Shown here piece by piece: positions 1-8,926 of a DNA stretch of 64,000 nucleotides (positions within the stretch are counted from its first letter, which is position 1; every line of letters starts with the position of its first letter). The notes under the pieces were generated by a model, which was not told the DNA's origin, did no database searches, and saw only the letters and a list, made by a program, of their open reading frames with translations. The position numbers and the translations under genes are program-made. The DNA lies in NCBI RefSeq assembly GCF_900108345.1, contig NZ_FNVV01000014.1, forward strand, positions 1,721,664 through 1,785,663, written 5' to 3'. The stretch comes from Bacteroides ndongoniae. Lineage in GTDB: Bacteria > Bacteroidota > Bacteroidia > Bacteroidales > Bacteroidaceae.

Positions 1-1548
1 ATGAGCAAGATAAACTCCAAAGTGGCCGCATTCACACTGGCCGCCATCATCGCTTCACTTCCCTCGCTCAGCCTGGGATGCTCCGACGGAAACAGCCCCG
101 AGACAACTCCGGAGCCCCCTTCCGACGAGGAAACACTGACCACCTATCCCACGCCCGACCGCTCCACCATCCCGGCCTTTCCCGGTGCCGACGGAGCAGG
201 CAAATACACCACCGGAGGGGCAGGCGGAACCGTTTACACCGTAACGTCGCTCAAGGACGACAGTTCGCAAGGCACCCTGCGCTGGGCCATCAACCAGAAA
301 GGAGCCCGCACCATCGTCTTTGCCGTCAGCGGCATCATCGAACTGCAACAGCCGCTCAAGGTGCGCAACGGCGATCTGACCATCGCCGGACAGACCGCAC
401 CGGGCGACGGCATCTGCCTGAAGAACTATACGTTCAATATACAGGCCGACAACGTCATCGTCCGCTTTATCCGCTCGCGCATGGGAGCCGACATCGTGCA
501 GAAAGGCGACGACGCCATGAATGCCTATCAGTCGCACCGCAACATCATCATCGACCACTGTTCGCTGAGCTGGAGCACCGACGAGTGTGCCACGTTCTAC
601 GACAACCGTAACCTGACCCTGCAATGGTGCATCATCAGCGAAAGTCTGGCCAACTCCATACACGAGAAAGGCGCACACGGCTACGGTGGCATCTGGGGAG
701 GACAACCCGCCTCGTTCCATCACAATCTGCTGGCCCACCACACCAACCGCACGCCCCGCCTCTGCGGCAGCCGCTACACCGGCAAGCCCGACGAGGAGAA
801 AGTAGAACTCTTCAACAACGTCATCTACAACTACGGCAGCGAAGGTGCCTATGCCGGAGAGGGCGGCTCGTACAACTTCCTGAACAACTACTACAAGCCG
901 GGACCCTATACGGCCACCAAGAGCTCGTACAACCGTCTGTTCACCGCCTATGCCGACGACGGCACCAACACCAATGCCAAAGGTGTGTACGGCCACTTCT
1001 ACTTCGACGGAAACTACATGGATGCCACCTGCTCCAAGCTAAGCGACAAGCAGCGCACCGCCATGGCCAAAGTCAACGCCGACAACACCGCAGGCCTCAT
1101 CCTGAAAAACGATTTTGCCTCCAAGGACGACGTACTGGCTAAAAGCTCCTTCAACATAGCCGAGCACACCTCGCTGCAACCGACTGCCGAAGCCTACGAA
1201 TCAGTTCTTCGCCTGGCCGGTGCCTCGCTGAAGCGCGATGCCTGCGATGCCCGCATTGTCGAAGAAGTACGCCAGGGCACCTATACCTACGAAGGTTCGA
1301 ATGGTAGTACCAACGGCATGATCGACCAGCCTGCCGACGTAGGCGGATGGCCCGAATACCAATCGGCCGATGCCCCCAAAGACAGCGACGGCGACGGCAT
1401 GCCCGACGAATGGGAGAAAGCACACGGCTTGAACCCCGATGCAGCCGACGGCAGTGCCTACAACCTGAGTTCCCAGTACACCAACCTGGAAGTCTACCTG
1501 AATGAATTGGTCAGCCACATTGCCGAAACAGGCATTTCAGGCCAATAA
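1..1548 (+). CDS. Pectate lyase, PL1 family, lipoprotein
   Basis: Secreted lyase of the parallel beta-helix type that should cut de-esterified homogalacturonan by beta-elimination and leave unsaturated oligogalacturonides. The protein has 515 residues. Residues 1-27 are a signal peptide ending in a lipobox (LSLGC), so it is probably a surface or periplasmic lipoprotein. The mature part starts with FPGADGAGKYTTGG, followed by LRWAI and NIIIDHCSLSWSTDE, which are typical of the PL1 fold in Bacteroides. Near residues 460-480, DSDGDGMPDEWE is a calcium-binding thrombospondin-3-like motif. The ATG is the first base of the window, so an upstream start cannot be excluded, but the signal peptide argues that this is the true start. 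It lies 223 bases before susC, with esterases and GH105 nearby, which supports a pectin role. The exact PL1 subfamily is not certain. Confidence 0.88.
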   Translation: MSKINSKVAAFTLAAIIASLPSLSLGCSDGNSPETTPEPPSDEETLTTYPTPDRSTIPAFPGADGAGKYTTGGAGGTVYTVTSLKDDSSQGTLRWAINQKGARTIVFAVSGIIELQQPLKVRNGDLTIAGQTAPGDGICLKNYTFNIQADNVIVRFIRSRMGADIVQKGDDAMNAYQSHRNIIIDHCSLSWSTDECATFYDNRNLTLQWCIISESLANSIHEKGAHGYGGIWGGQPASFHHNLLAHHTNRTPRLCGSRYTGKPDEEKVELFNNVIYNYGSEGAYAGEGGSYNFLNNYYKPGPYTATKSSYNRLFTAYADDGTNTNAKGVYGHFYFDGNYMDATCSKLSDKQRTAMAKVNADNTAGLILKNDFASKDDVLAKSSFNIAEHTSLQPTAEAYESVLRLAGASLKRDACDARIVEEVRQGTYTYEGSNGSTNGMIDQPADVGGWPEYQSADAPKDSDGDGMPDEWEKAHGLNPDAADGSAYNLSSQYTNLEVYLNELVSHIAETGISGQ

Positions 1549-1671
1549 CAGGACGGCTGGTAACAGACGGGCAGGCAGATTGTCAGCTTCGTGCCGTACA
1601 GCTCCTGCCACATCTTTTCTGGGAACACAAAAAATGGAAGAATAACAAAAAGTACCAACCTAAAAACAAAT

Positions 1672-1707
1672 TTTGCACATTCTGCTTTTTACATCCATAT
1701 ACATTTG
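1672..1707 (+). promoter_or_regulatory. Probable promoter of the susCD operon
   Basis: TACATTTG at 1700-1707 fits the Bacteroides -7 box TAnnTTTG, and TTTG at 1672-1675 may be the -33 box. The spacer of 24 bases is longer than the usual 19-21, so the -33 assignment is weak. It lies 64 bases upstream of the susC start. The rest of 1549-1771 shows no gene. Confidence 0.45.
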
Positions 1708-1771
1708 CAATAAGGAATTAACAGTGTGTTCAAACACACTTAAGGAATAAAACATAATTTAATTAATAACC

Positions 1772-4700
1772 ATGCAAAACAAGTCTAACAAGATGAGAAA
1801 CATGCGCGCCGTGTTACTATCCTTATTAGTAACCCTGATATCGCTCAGCGTATCCGCGCAGAATGTGACCGTAACTGGTACAGTGAAAGACAAGACGGGA
1901 GAAACCGTGATCGGAGCTTCCGTAGTTGAGAAAGGGAACACCGGCAACGGTACCATCACCGACATCGACGGCAAGTTCACCCTTTCTGTCCCCTCCAACG
2001 CAACGTTGGTATTCTCGTATGTAGGAATGACAACGCAGGAAATCCCCCTGAAAGGACAAACAAAGATTCAGGTAGTAATGTCCGACGACGCCCAGGCATT
2101 GGAAGAAGTAGTGGTCATCGGTTACGGTTCGGTAAAGAAGAAAGACCTGACCGGTTCGGTAGCTACCGTCAGCTCCGATGTACTGGCAGCAGTACCCGTT
2201 GCCTCGGCCACTGAAGCCCTGACCGGTAAAATGGCCGGTGTGCAGATCACCACAACAGAAGGTTCACCCGATGCCGAAATGAAGATCCGTGTACGTGGTG
2301 GCGGCTCCATCACCGGTGACAACACACCTCTGTTCATCGTTGACGGCTTCCCCGTGGAATCCATCTCCGACATCCCTGCTTCCGAAATCGAAGACATCAC
2401 CGTACTGAAGGACGCTTCTTCGACTGCCATCTACGGTTCGCGTGGTGCCAACGGTGTAATTCTGGTAACTACCAAGTCGGGCAAGGAAGGCAAAGTCAGC
2501 GTCAACTACAATGCTTACTATAGCTGGAAGAAAATGGCCAAGCAGCTCAACACCCTAAGCAGTGCCGACTATGCTAAATGGCAATACGAATTTGCCATGC
2601 TGAAAAGCGGAAAACCTGACCAGATCAATCCTTCAACCTATACCGATATCTTTGGTAACTATCAGGACATCGACTTGTACCAGAACGTACCCGAAAACAA
2701 CTGGCAAGACCAGGTATTCGGCCGTACGGGACATACTTTCAACCACAACCTCAGCATCAGTGGAGGTAGCGACAAGATGAAATTTACGTTCAACTATGCA
2801 CATATGGACGATAAAGCCATCATGTTGGGTTCGAGTTACAAGCGAGACAACCTGAGCCTGAAACTGAATTACAAACCGGTGAAAAGGGTTAGCCTCGACT
2901 TTTCAGCCCGCTACTCCGATACCCACATCAGTGGAGCTGGTGCCAACGAATCGAAGACAGAAGTTTCAACTGCCGACTCGCGTATGAAGAATGTGATGGT
3001 TTTCTCACCGTTCAATTATGCAAGCTTAAGCGAAGGATACGACCCGGACATGAACCTGACCCAGCCTCTGACTTCGGTGTATGACAATGACCGTCTGCAA
3101 GACCGCCGGACATTCGACTACAACGGAAGTTTCACTTGGGAAATCATTGACAACCTGAAGTTCAAGACTGAATTCGGTCTGCAATACTATACAAACGACG
3201 ATAAACGTTTTTATGGTATTTCGACCTATAACGCCCGCGTAAACGGAAACAATCAGCCCATTGTTGTCTTTACTGAAAATGGCCGTGAAACATTCCGCAA
3301 TGCAAATACACTGAGCTACGACTTTAAGAAGTTGATCAAAAGCGAAGACCATCATCTGAACCTGTTGGTAGGACAAGAGCTTATCAAGGTGAAAAGCAAT
3401 ACCGATACAGACGAAGTGCGCTACTATCCTACGCAATTCACATCCAGCCAGGCTTTCACATTGAGCAGCCAGGGAACAGCTTACAGCACCAACAAATTCA
3501 TCAATGCCGATGATGTACTCCTCTCTTACTTCGGACGTGTCAATTATGACTATCAAAGCAAATACCTCGTATCAGCCACGTTCCGTGCCGATGGTTCTTC
3601 CAAGTTTGCAAAAGACAACCGCTGGGGCTTCTTCCCCTCGGCAGCCGTTGCATGGCGCATCTCTTCGGAGAATTTTATGGAAGGCACACGTAGCTGGTTG
3701 GACGACCTGAAACTGCGCGTCAGCTACGGTACCGCCGGTAACAATGACATCGACAGCGATCAGATGCGTACAATCTGGTCGGCAGGAAGCGGTAGCGCTT
3801 TGGGATGGATCAACAACGTTTCCAGCTTCTGGACAACCGGTTCGTACATGTCGAACCCCGACCTGAAATGGGAAACGACGCATACGCGTAACATCGGACT
3901 CGATTTCTCTATCTTTGGAGGACGTCTGAACGGTACGGTTGAATACTACTGGAACAGTACCAAAGACCTGCTCATCGAGTTCCCGGTTTCCGGTACCGGA
4001 TACAGTTACCAATGGCGCAACTTAGGCGAAACAGAAAACAAAGGTTGGGAAGTCAGCCTGAACTGGGACGTTGTCAACAAGAAAAACTTCGGCTTAAGTT
4101 TCAACGGCAATATCGGTTTCAACAAGAATAAAGTCGTTTCCTTAGGCTCGCTGAGCGAATATGCGGCAGCCTCCAATTGGGCCTCTACCGAAATCGGTTC
4201 AGACTTTGTAGTCCGTCCGGGCTCCCCCATCGGACAGATCTACGGATACGTATGTGACGGACGTTACGAGGTTGATGACTTTGAAGGATACGATGCTGCA
4301 AGTAACCAGTGGATTCTTAAAGAAGGCATAGTGGACGACAGCGAAGTTATCGGTGAGAAGATGCTCCGTCCGGGCGCACTGAAGCTGAAAAACGTTGATG
4401 GAAGCGAGGACGGAAAGGTAACCGCAGCCGACCGCACCATTATCGGCGATACCAATCCCGTGGCCAGTGGTGGTTTCGGACTGAACGCCAGAGTCTATAA
4501 TTTCGATATCTCGGCCAACTTTACTTACAGCATTGGCAACGACGTGTATAATGCCAACAAGATAGAATATACCACAGCCGGAAACAACACCAGCTACCGT
4601 AACATGATTGACATCATGGCCGACGGCAAACGCTGGACTAACCTTCGTGCCGATGGTACCATCAGTAACGACCCGGTGGAACTGGCCGAAATGAATGCAA

Positions 4701-5008
4701 ATACCACCATGTGGTCACCATGGATGAACCAGAACGTTCTGACAAGCTGGGCCATAGAAGACGGATCGTTCTTACGTCTCAACACACTGACCATAGGTTA
4801 TACTTTACCGAAATCACTGACCCGCAAAGTAGGCATCAACAATCTGCGTTTCTATGCCACAGGATACAACCTGCTCTGCATTACAGGCTATTCAGGCTTC
4901 GATCCGGAAGTATCGACCAGAACAAAAACTGCTCTGACACCGGGAGTGGATTACTCGGCATACCCCAAAAGCCGTCAGTTTGTAATCGGTGTAAACTTGA
5001 ACTTCTAA
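1772..5008 (+). CDS. SusC/RagA-type TonB-linked outer membrane transporter
   Basis: Outer membrane beta-barrel that imports oligosaccharides, here most likely pectic, using TonB energy. It has 1,078 residues, the usual size. A signal peptide ends near residue 29 (SVSAQ). A carboxypeptidase-regulatory-like domain follows (about 30-115: VTGTVKDKTGETVIGASV), then the SusC signature EEVVVIGYGSVKKKDLTGSV at about 111-130, the plug domain (to about 235) and the 22-strand barrel, which ends in the typical C-terminal aromatic residue (VIGVNLNF). The gene is directly followed by susD after 13 bases, so the two products should form the usual pedal-bin complex. The substrate is inferred from the flanking lyase and esterases. 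Confidence 0.96.
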   Translation: MQNKSNKMRNMRAVLLSLLVTLISLSVSAQNVTVTGTVKDKTGETVIGASVVEKGNTGNGTITDIDGKFTLSVPSNATLVFSYVGMTTQEIPLKGQTKIQVVMSDDAQALEEVVVIGYGSVKKKDLTGSVATVSSDVLAAVPVASATEALTGKMAGVQITTTEGSPDAEMKIRVRGGGSITGDNTPLFIVDGFPVESISDIPASEIEDITVLKDASSTAIYGSRGANGVILVTTKSGKEGKVSVNYNAYYSWKKMAKQLNTLSSADYAKWQYEFAMLKSGKPDQINPSTYTDIFGNYQDIDLYQNVPENNWQDQVFGRTGHTFNHNLSISGGSDKMKFTFNYAHMDDKAIMLGSSYKRDNLSLKLNYKPVKRVSLDFSARYSDTHISGAGANESKTEVSTADSRMKNVMVFSPFNYASLSEGYDPDMNLTQPLTSVYDNDRLQDRRTFDYNGSFTWEIIDNLKFKTEFGLQYYTNDDKRFYGISTYNARVNGNNQPIVVFTENGRETFRNANTLSYDFKKLIKSEDHHLNLLVGQELIKVKSNTDTDEVRYYPTQFTSSQAFTLSSQGTAYSTNKFINADDVLLSYFGRVNYDYQSKYLVSATFRADGSSKFAKDNRWGFFPSAAVAWRISSENFMEGTRSWLDDLKLRVSYGTAGNNDIDSDQMRTIWSAGSGSALGWINNVSSFWTTGSYMSNPDLKWETTHTRNIGLDFSIFGGRLNGTVEYYWNSTKDLLIEFPVSGTGYSYQWRNLGETENKGWEVSLNWDVVNKKNFGLSFNGNIGFNKNKVVSLGSLSEYAAASNWASTEIGSDFVVRPGSPIGQIYGYVCDGRYEVDDFEGYDAASNQWILKEGIVDDSEVIGEKMLRPGALKLKNVDGSEDGKVTAADRTIIGDTNPVASGGFGLNARVYNFDISANFTYSIGNDVYNANKIEYTTAGNNTSYRNMIDIMADGKRWTNLRADGTISNDPVELAEMNANTTMWSPWMNQNVLTSWAIEDGSFLRLNTLTIGYTLPKSLTRKVGINNLRFYATGYNLLCITGYSGFDPEVSTRTKTALTPGVDYSAYPKSRQFVIGVNLNF

Positions 5009-5021
5009 ACTACATATTGTC

Positions 5022-6899
5022 ATGAAAAATAAATTATATACAACCTTTGCAACCGCATTCATTGCCGGAGGACTCCTGCTGTCGGCCTGCGGTGATAATA
5101 TCCTGGATACACAGTCACCCTCTTCCATGGATGACAAAAACATATTCTCAATCTACGACCTGGCCATCGGTACCATCAACAATATCTATACTTACTATGG
5201 CGAACAAAACCACCGTGCACGCTACTTCTGCTACTATGGCATGAATTCCGACATAGAATGGCTGAACGGCTCGGACGGAGGTGATGACAAAGCCAATATG
5301 GTCAACTACAATACGTTGCCCAATAACGGCCAATTAAACATTGCCGATGCCAAAGAGCCCTGGTCGAATATCTATTCAGGCATCGAGAAAGCAAATCTGG
5401 CCATCGAAGGCTTACAGGCATACGCCGACTTGGAAAACGACGAAGGTCTGCGCCAGCTGTATGGCGAGGCACTGACCTTACGCGCCATTGCCTATATTGA
5501 CCTGATCAATGCCTGGGGAGACGTACCGGCACGTTTCGTAGCCATTACACCTGAGACAATCAACCTGCCACGTGAAGACCGGGATGTCATCTACAAACAA
5601 ATCATAGCCGATCTGCAAACCGCACAGGAATATGTAGCATGGCCCAACGAACGTAGCGATACGCAAACAGTAGAACGTATCAACAAGGCATTCGTAAAAG
5701 GCTTCCTGGCACGTGTCTGCATGCAGGCCGCAGGCTATTCGCTTCGTTCCGACGGTACAGTGCGCCAAAGTTCTGATCCCGATCTGTCAGTATCCGTACT
5801 CTACCCCATTGCCTTGCAGGCTTGTAAGGAAGTTATGGATCAGGAAGGAAGATATGTGGCACTGAAAAGCAATTTTGTAGATGTATTCAAAGGCAACTGT
5901 CAGGATGATATCGCTGCCGGCGGTGAATCGCTTTGGGAAGTGCCTTATGCAAATTCTCCTTCCGCACGCGGACGTATGGTTTACACCTACGGCACCAAAC
6001 ACGAAGCAATCGACCAGTTTGTAAAAGCCAAACAAGGCGGACAGGTAGGTCCTCTGCCCAATGTATTCTTCGATTATTCCATCAAGGACAAACGCCGCGA
6101 CGTGACTTGCGTTCCCTACACGTGGGTAGAAAAGAATGCCGGCTCCGGAGTAGCCGTACAAGAGCTCAGCACACTCAAAAGCTGGTATTTCGGCAAGATG
6201 CGTTACGAATGGATGACACGAGGCGCTTCTATCAGTTCCACCGATGACGGTATCAACAAAATCTACATGCGTTATGCTGACGTGGTACTGATGCGTGCCG
6301 AACTGGAGAATGAGCTGAATGGCCCCGATGCTGCTGCTCCGTACCTGAAACAGATACGTCAACGTGCTTTCGACCCAGCTGATTGGGCTACCGAAGTAGA
6401 AACTTATGTCAGCAATGCCAGTGCCAGCAAACAAGCCATGTTCGATGCAATCGTCGACGAACGTGCGTATGAATTCTGTGGCGAAATGCTGCGCAAAGCC
6501 GACCTCATCCGCTGGAACCTGCTGAAAGCCAAAATGGATGAAGCCAAAGAAAAGATGTACCGTTTACGCGAACTGCAAGGTGAATATGCCGATCTGAATC
6601 CTTACCTGTACTACAACATGGTGGACTACAGCGACGGAGCAGACGGAAAGACCTATGCCGAAACGGCTCTGCAGATATATGGCTTGAACCACGGTGAAAC
6701 GGAAGAGAACCCCGAAGGCTACGAATATACCTCGTCCAACTCGCAAGGCGAAGTTTCCAAATGGATCAGTACCAGCAACCTGCCCGACGACAAAATAGAA
6801 TCGCTCTATGCACGCGACCCGGACAAATATACATACTGGCCGATCTTCCAATACAACCTGGATGCCAACCCCTTGCTTGAGAACTATTCATGGTATTAA
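5022..6899 (+). CDS. SusD/RagB-type glycan-binding lipoprotein
   Basis: Surface lipoprotein that caps the SusC barrel and delivers glycan to it. It has 625 residues, with a signal peptide and lipobox (LLLSAC) near residue 23. The helical SusD fold is indicated by GEALTLRAIAYIDLINAWGD at about residues 150-170, typical of the TPR-like core, and by the C-terminal region with VDERAYEFCGEMLRKADLIRW. The start is 13 bases after the susC stop, so the genes are co-transcribed. Binding to pectic oligosaccharides is inferred from the locus and not from any residue I can identify. Confidence 0.95.
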   Translation: MKNKLYTTFATAFIAGGLLLSACGDNILDTQSPSSMDDKNIFSIYDLAIGTINNIYTYYGEQNHRARYFCYYGMNSDIEWLNGSDGGDDKANMVNYNTLPNNGQLNIADAKEPWSNIYSGIEKANLAIEGLQAYADLENDEGLRQLYGEALTLRAIAYIDLINAWGDVPARFVAITPETINLPREDRDVIYKQIIADLQTAQEYVAWPNERSDTQTVERINKAFVKGFLARVCMQAAGYSLRSDGTVRQSSDPDLSVSVLYPIALQACKEVMDQEGRYVALKSNFVDVFKGNCQDDIAAGGESLWEVPYANSPSARGRMVYTYGTKHEAIDQFVKAKQGGQVGPLPNVFFDYSIKDKRRDVTCVPYTWVEKNAGSGVAVQELSTLKSWYFGKMRYEWMTRGASISSTDDGINKIYMRYADVVLMRAELENELNGPDAAAPYLKQIRQRAFDPADWATEVETYVSNASASKQAMFDAIVDERAYEFCGEMLRKADLIRWNLLKAKMDEAKEKMYRLRELQGEYADLNPYLYYNMVDYSDGADGKTYAETALQIYGLNHGETEENPEGYEYTSSNSQGEVSKWISTSNLPDDKIESLYARDPDKYTYWPIFQYNLDANPLLENYSWY

Positions 6900-6928
6900 A
6901 TAAACGGACTAATAAACAATAAACTACA

Positions 6929-8503
6929 ATGAAAAGAAATATAATATACACCGCCTTCATGATAAGCTTACTGACCATGGGCGGTACACTGATAACGTCT
7001 TGCGAAGACATCGACCCGGTGCAGGAACTGAACCTGAGCCGCGTTCTGTCACCCACTGACCTGAGTGTACGTATTCGCAACCAAGTGAACATCGAAGCCA
7101 GTTGGGGCGTAGTGGATGACCGCACCCAAAGCTATACGCTGGAACTGTATGAAGGAACTTCAGCCGAAGGTACTCCCGTCGTACAGCAAAGCGGAATTAC
7201 GAGCACTACGTACACCATCAGCTCGGGAACAATGGGCGAAACCACCTACCTGCTGCGTGTAAAAGCAGTGGCCGAAGGCATTGAAGACTCGAAATGGGCC
7301 GAACTTACGACCACCACACTGGCCGAACAGATCTTCAATAGCGTAGCTTCTGCCGACATTGCCGCATTGTCTGTTACACTGCGCTGGCCGGCCGGAGAGG
7401 CTGCCGACCTTATCACACTGACACCTGCTGAGGGTTCTACAGCACCGGTTGTGACCTACAACGTCACTGCCGAAGACGTAGCCAACGGATATGCCGTCAT
7501 CGAAGGACTGACAGAACAGACTGAATACACCGCTATAATGACCCTGAATGGCCGCACACGTGGCACCGTTACCTTCAAGACAGCCATTGATACCGGCGAC
7601 ATGACTCAAATCGCTGCCGACGCCGACTTGGCCGCAGCCTTGGATGCAGCCGAAGAGGGAGAAAGCTTTGTCCTGATGGGAACAAACTACGAGTTAGGAA
7701 GTTATGCCGTTACCAAGTCGTTCTCGCTGACATCACTCGACCCCAATAGTCCGGCTATCGTACACGGACGCTTTACAGTAAGCGCACCGGTAAGCTCAAT
7801 AACCCTTGCCAACATCGTATTCGACGGCCAAGGCGATACGGACAACATCTTGGAATTGAAAGATGCAGCAGCCAACCTGGGAACACTGACCATCGAAGGA
7901 TGCGAAATACGGAACATGGGTAAACACATCATGTACAACAATGCGAAAGGTACATTTGGCGACATTATCATCAATAACTGTATCATCGACGGCATCGATG
8001 ACGGAGGTGGCGACGGATTCGACATTCGCGGAGGCTCATTGCAATCGCTCACTGTCACTAATACCACCATCAGCAACGGAGTCAGAACCCTGCTGCGTTG
8101 CCAGGTAGCCAACACGGTAAATGTCACCTTCCAGAACTGTACATTCTACAACATCTGTACGTTGGACAACTCGAACAACAGCGGACTCTTCCAAATGGAC
8201 AAGACCAACGACAGCAGTCTGCTCACCGTTAAGAGCTGCCTTGTATACGGTGTAGGAACTGACAGCCCAAGTGCTACGGAATCGGGAACATGGGCCAGAA
8301 GTTCCAAGTTCAAAGCTAGTGCCGAATACAGCAACAACTATTACTATAACTGTCCGAACCTGTGGGCAAGCCTTTACAAAGACGATCATTCAGCCGTAGC
8401 CACCGAAGCCGATCCGGCATTTGCAGATGCCGCCAACGGTGACTTCACCCTGACCAACGAAGACCTTATCTACAATCAGGTAGGCGACCCGCGCTGGTAC
8501 TGA
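6929..8503 (+). CDS. Surface lipoprotein with fibronectin III and beta-helix (DUF4957/DUF5123-like)
   Basis: Lipoprotein of 524 residues with a lipobox (TLITSC) near residue 25. The N-terminal part resembles two fibronectin type III modules (about 40-215: VNIEASWGVVDDRTQSYTLELYE, then TVTFKT). From about 230 on, repeated Asn/Ile-rich rungs such as IIINNCIIDGIDD and NVTFQNCTFYNI suggest a right-handed beta-helix, as in DUF4957/DUF5123 proteins. It is third in the susCD operon, the usual place for a surface glycan-binding protein (SGBP). The beta-helix could instead be a degenerate polysaccharide lyase, but I see no catalytic motif I trust. It is followed by a terminator. Confidence 0.8.
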   Translation: MKRNIIYTAFMISLLTMGGTLITSCEDIDPVQELNLSRVLSPTDLSVRIRNQVNIEASWGVVDDRTQSYTLELYEGTSAEGTPVVQQSGITSTTYTISSGTMGETTYLLRVKAVAEGIEDSKWAELTTTTLAEQIFNSVASADIAALSVTLRWPAGEAADLITLTPAEGSTAPVVTYNVTAEDVANGYAVIEGLTEQTEYTAIMTLNGRTRGTVTFKTAIDTGDMTQIAADADLAAALDAAEEGESFVLMGTNYELGSYAVTKSFSLTSLDPNSPAIVHGRFTVSAPVSSITLANIVFDGQGDTDNILELKDAAANLGTLTIEGCEIRNMGKHIMYNNAKGTFGDIIINNCIIDGIDDGGGDGFDIRGGSLQSLTVTNTTISNGVRTLLRCQVANTVNVTFQNCTFYNICTLDNSNNSGLFQMDKTNDSSLLTVKSCLVYGVGTDSPSATESGTWARSSKFKASAEYSNNYYYNCPNLWASLYKDDHSAVATEADPAFADAANGDFTLTNEDLIYNQVGDPRWY

Positions 8504-8548
8504 TGAAGACTTGTTAGGCTTCTATAGCATATAGATTCCTGTTTGACG

Positions 8549-8586
8549 AAAGGGGGTACATCGGACGATGTACTCCCTTTATTTTT
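8549..8586 (+). terminator. Rho-independent terminator of the susCD operon
   Basis: A hairpin with a 14-base stem (one G-T pair) starts at 8549, has a three-base loop, and is followed by ATTTTT. It lies 45 bases after the stop of the third operon gene. Confidence 0.8.
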
Positions 8587-8641
8587 AGGACAAACACAAA
8601 GCATACGGACGGACAACAGCCGAAGTGCGGCAAAGAAAGGC

Positions 8642-8842
8642 AGGTAGTCCGATTACAAATCCCAGGTTACAGAGTTGCTGCACCCAGATTACAGAGCTAC
8701 TGCACCTAAGTTACAGAATGGCTGCATCCAGGTTGCAGTGTCACTGCAAAGCTTAATGCAGTAACACTGCAAAGCTTGGTGCAGCGTCACTGCAAAGGTT
8801 GATGCAGTCGCTACAACCAGCATACAAGGCTGTAACAACCGG
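8642..8842. repeat. Intergenic array with 22-base period (array 1)
   Basis: About eight to nine degenerate units follow each other without spacers, most of 22 bases and a few of 23. Unit starts are near 8642, 8664, 8686, 8708, 8730, 8752, 8775, 8798 and 8821. Each unit has two TGCA or TACA cores spaced 11 bases apart, and one forms the palindrome TGCAGTGTCACTGCA. It lies between the convergent ends of the susCD operon and the hybrid sensor gene. Since 22 is not a multiple of 3 and no ORF covers it, it is not coding. The rest of 8587-8926 shows nothing else. Confidence 0.75.
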
Positions 8843-8926
8843 CATATACCCACCCAACAACCAGCAACAGATGCTGTTTAGTAAGGAGTTATGAGGAAAA
8901 CAAAAGGACGATGCAGGCGGAAACGT

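Noticed and set aside
55-996. 313-codon frame on the minus strand opposite to the pectate lyase
   Set aside because: Val/Gly/Ala-rich shadow of a GC-rich gene; no start signal or domain.
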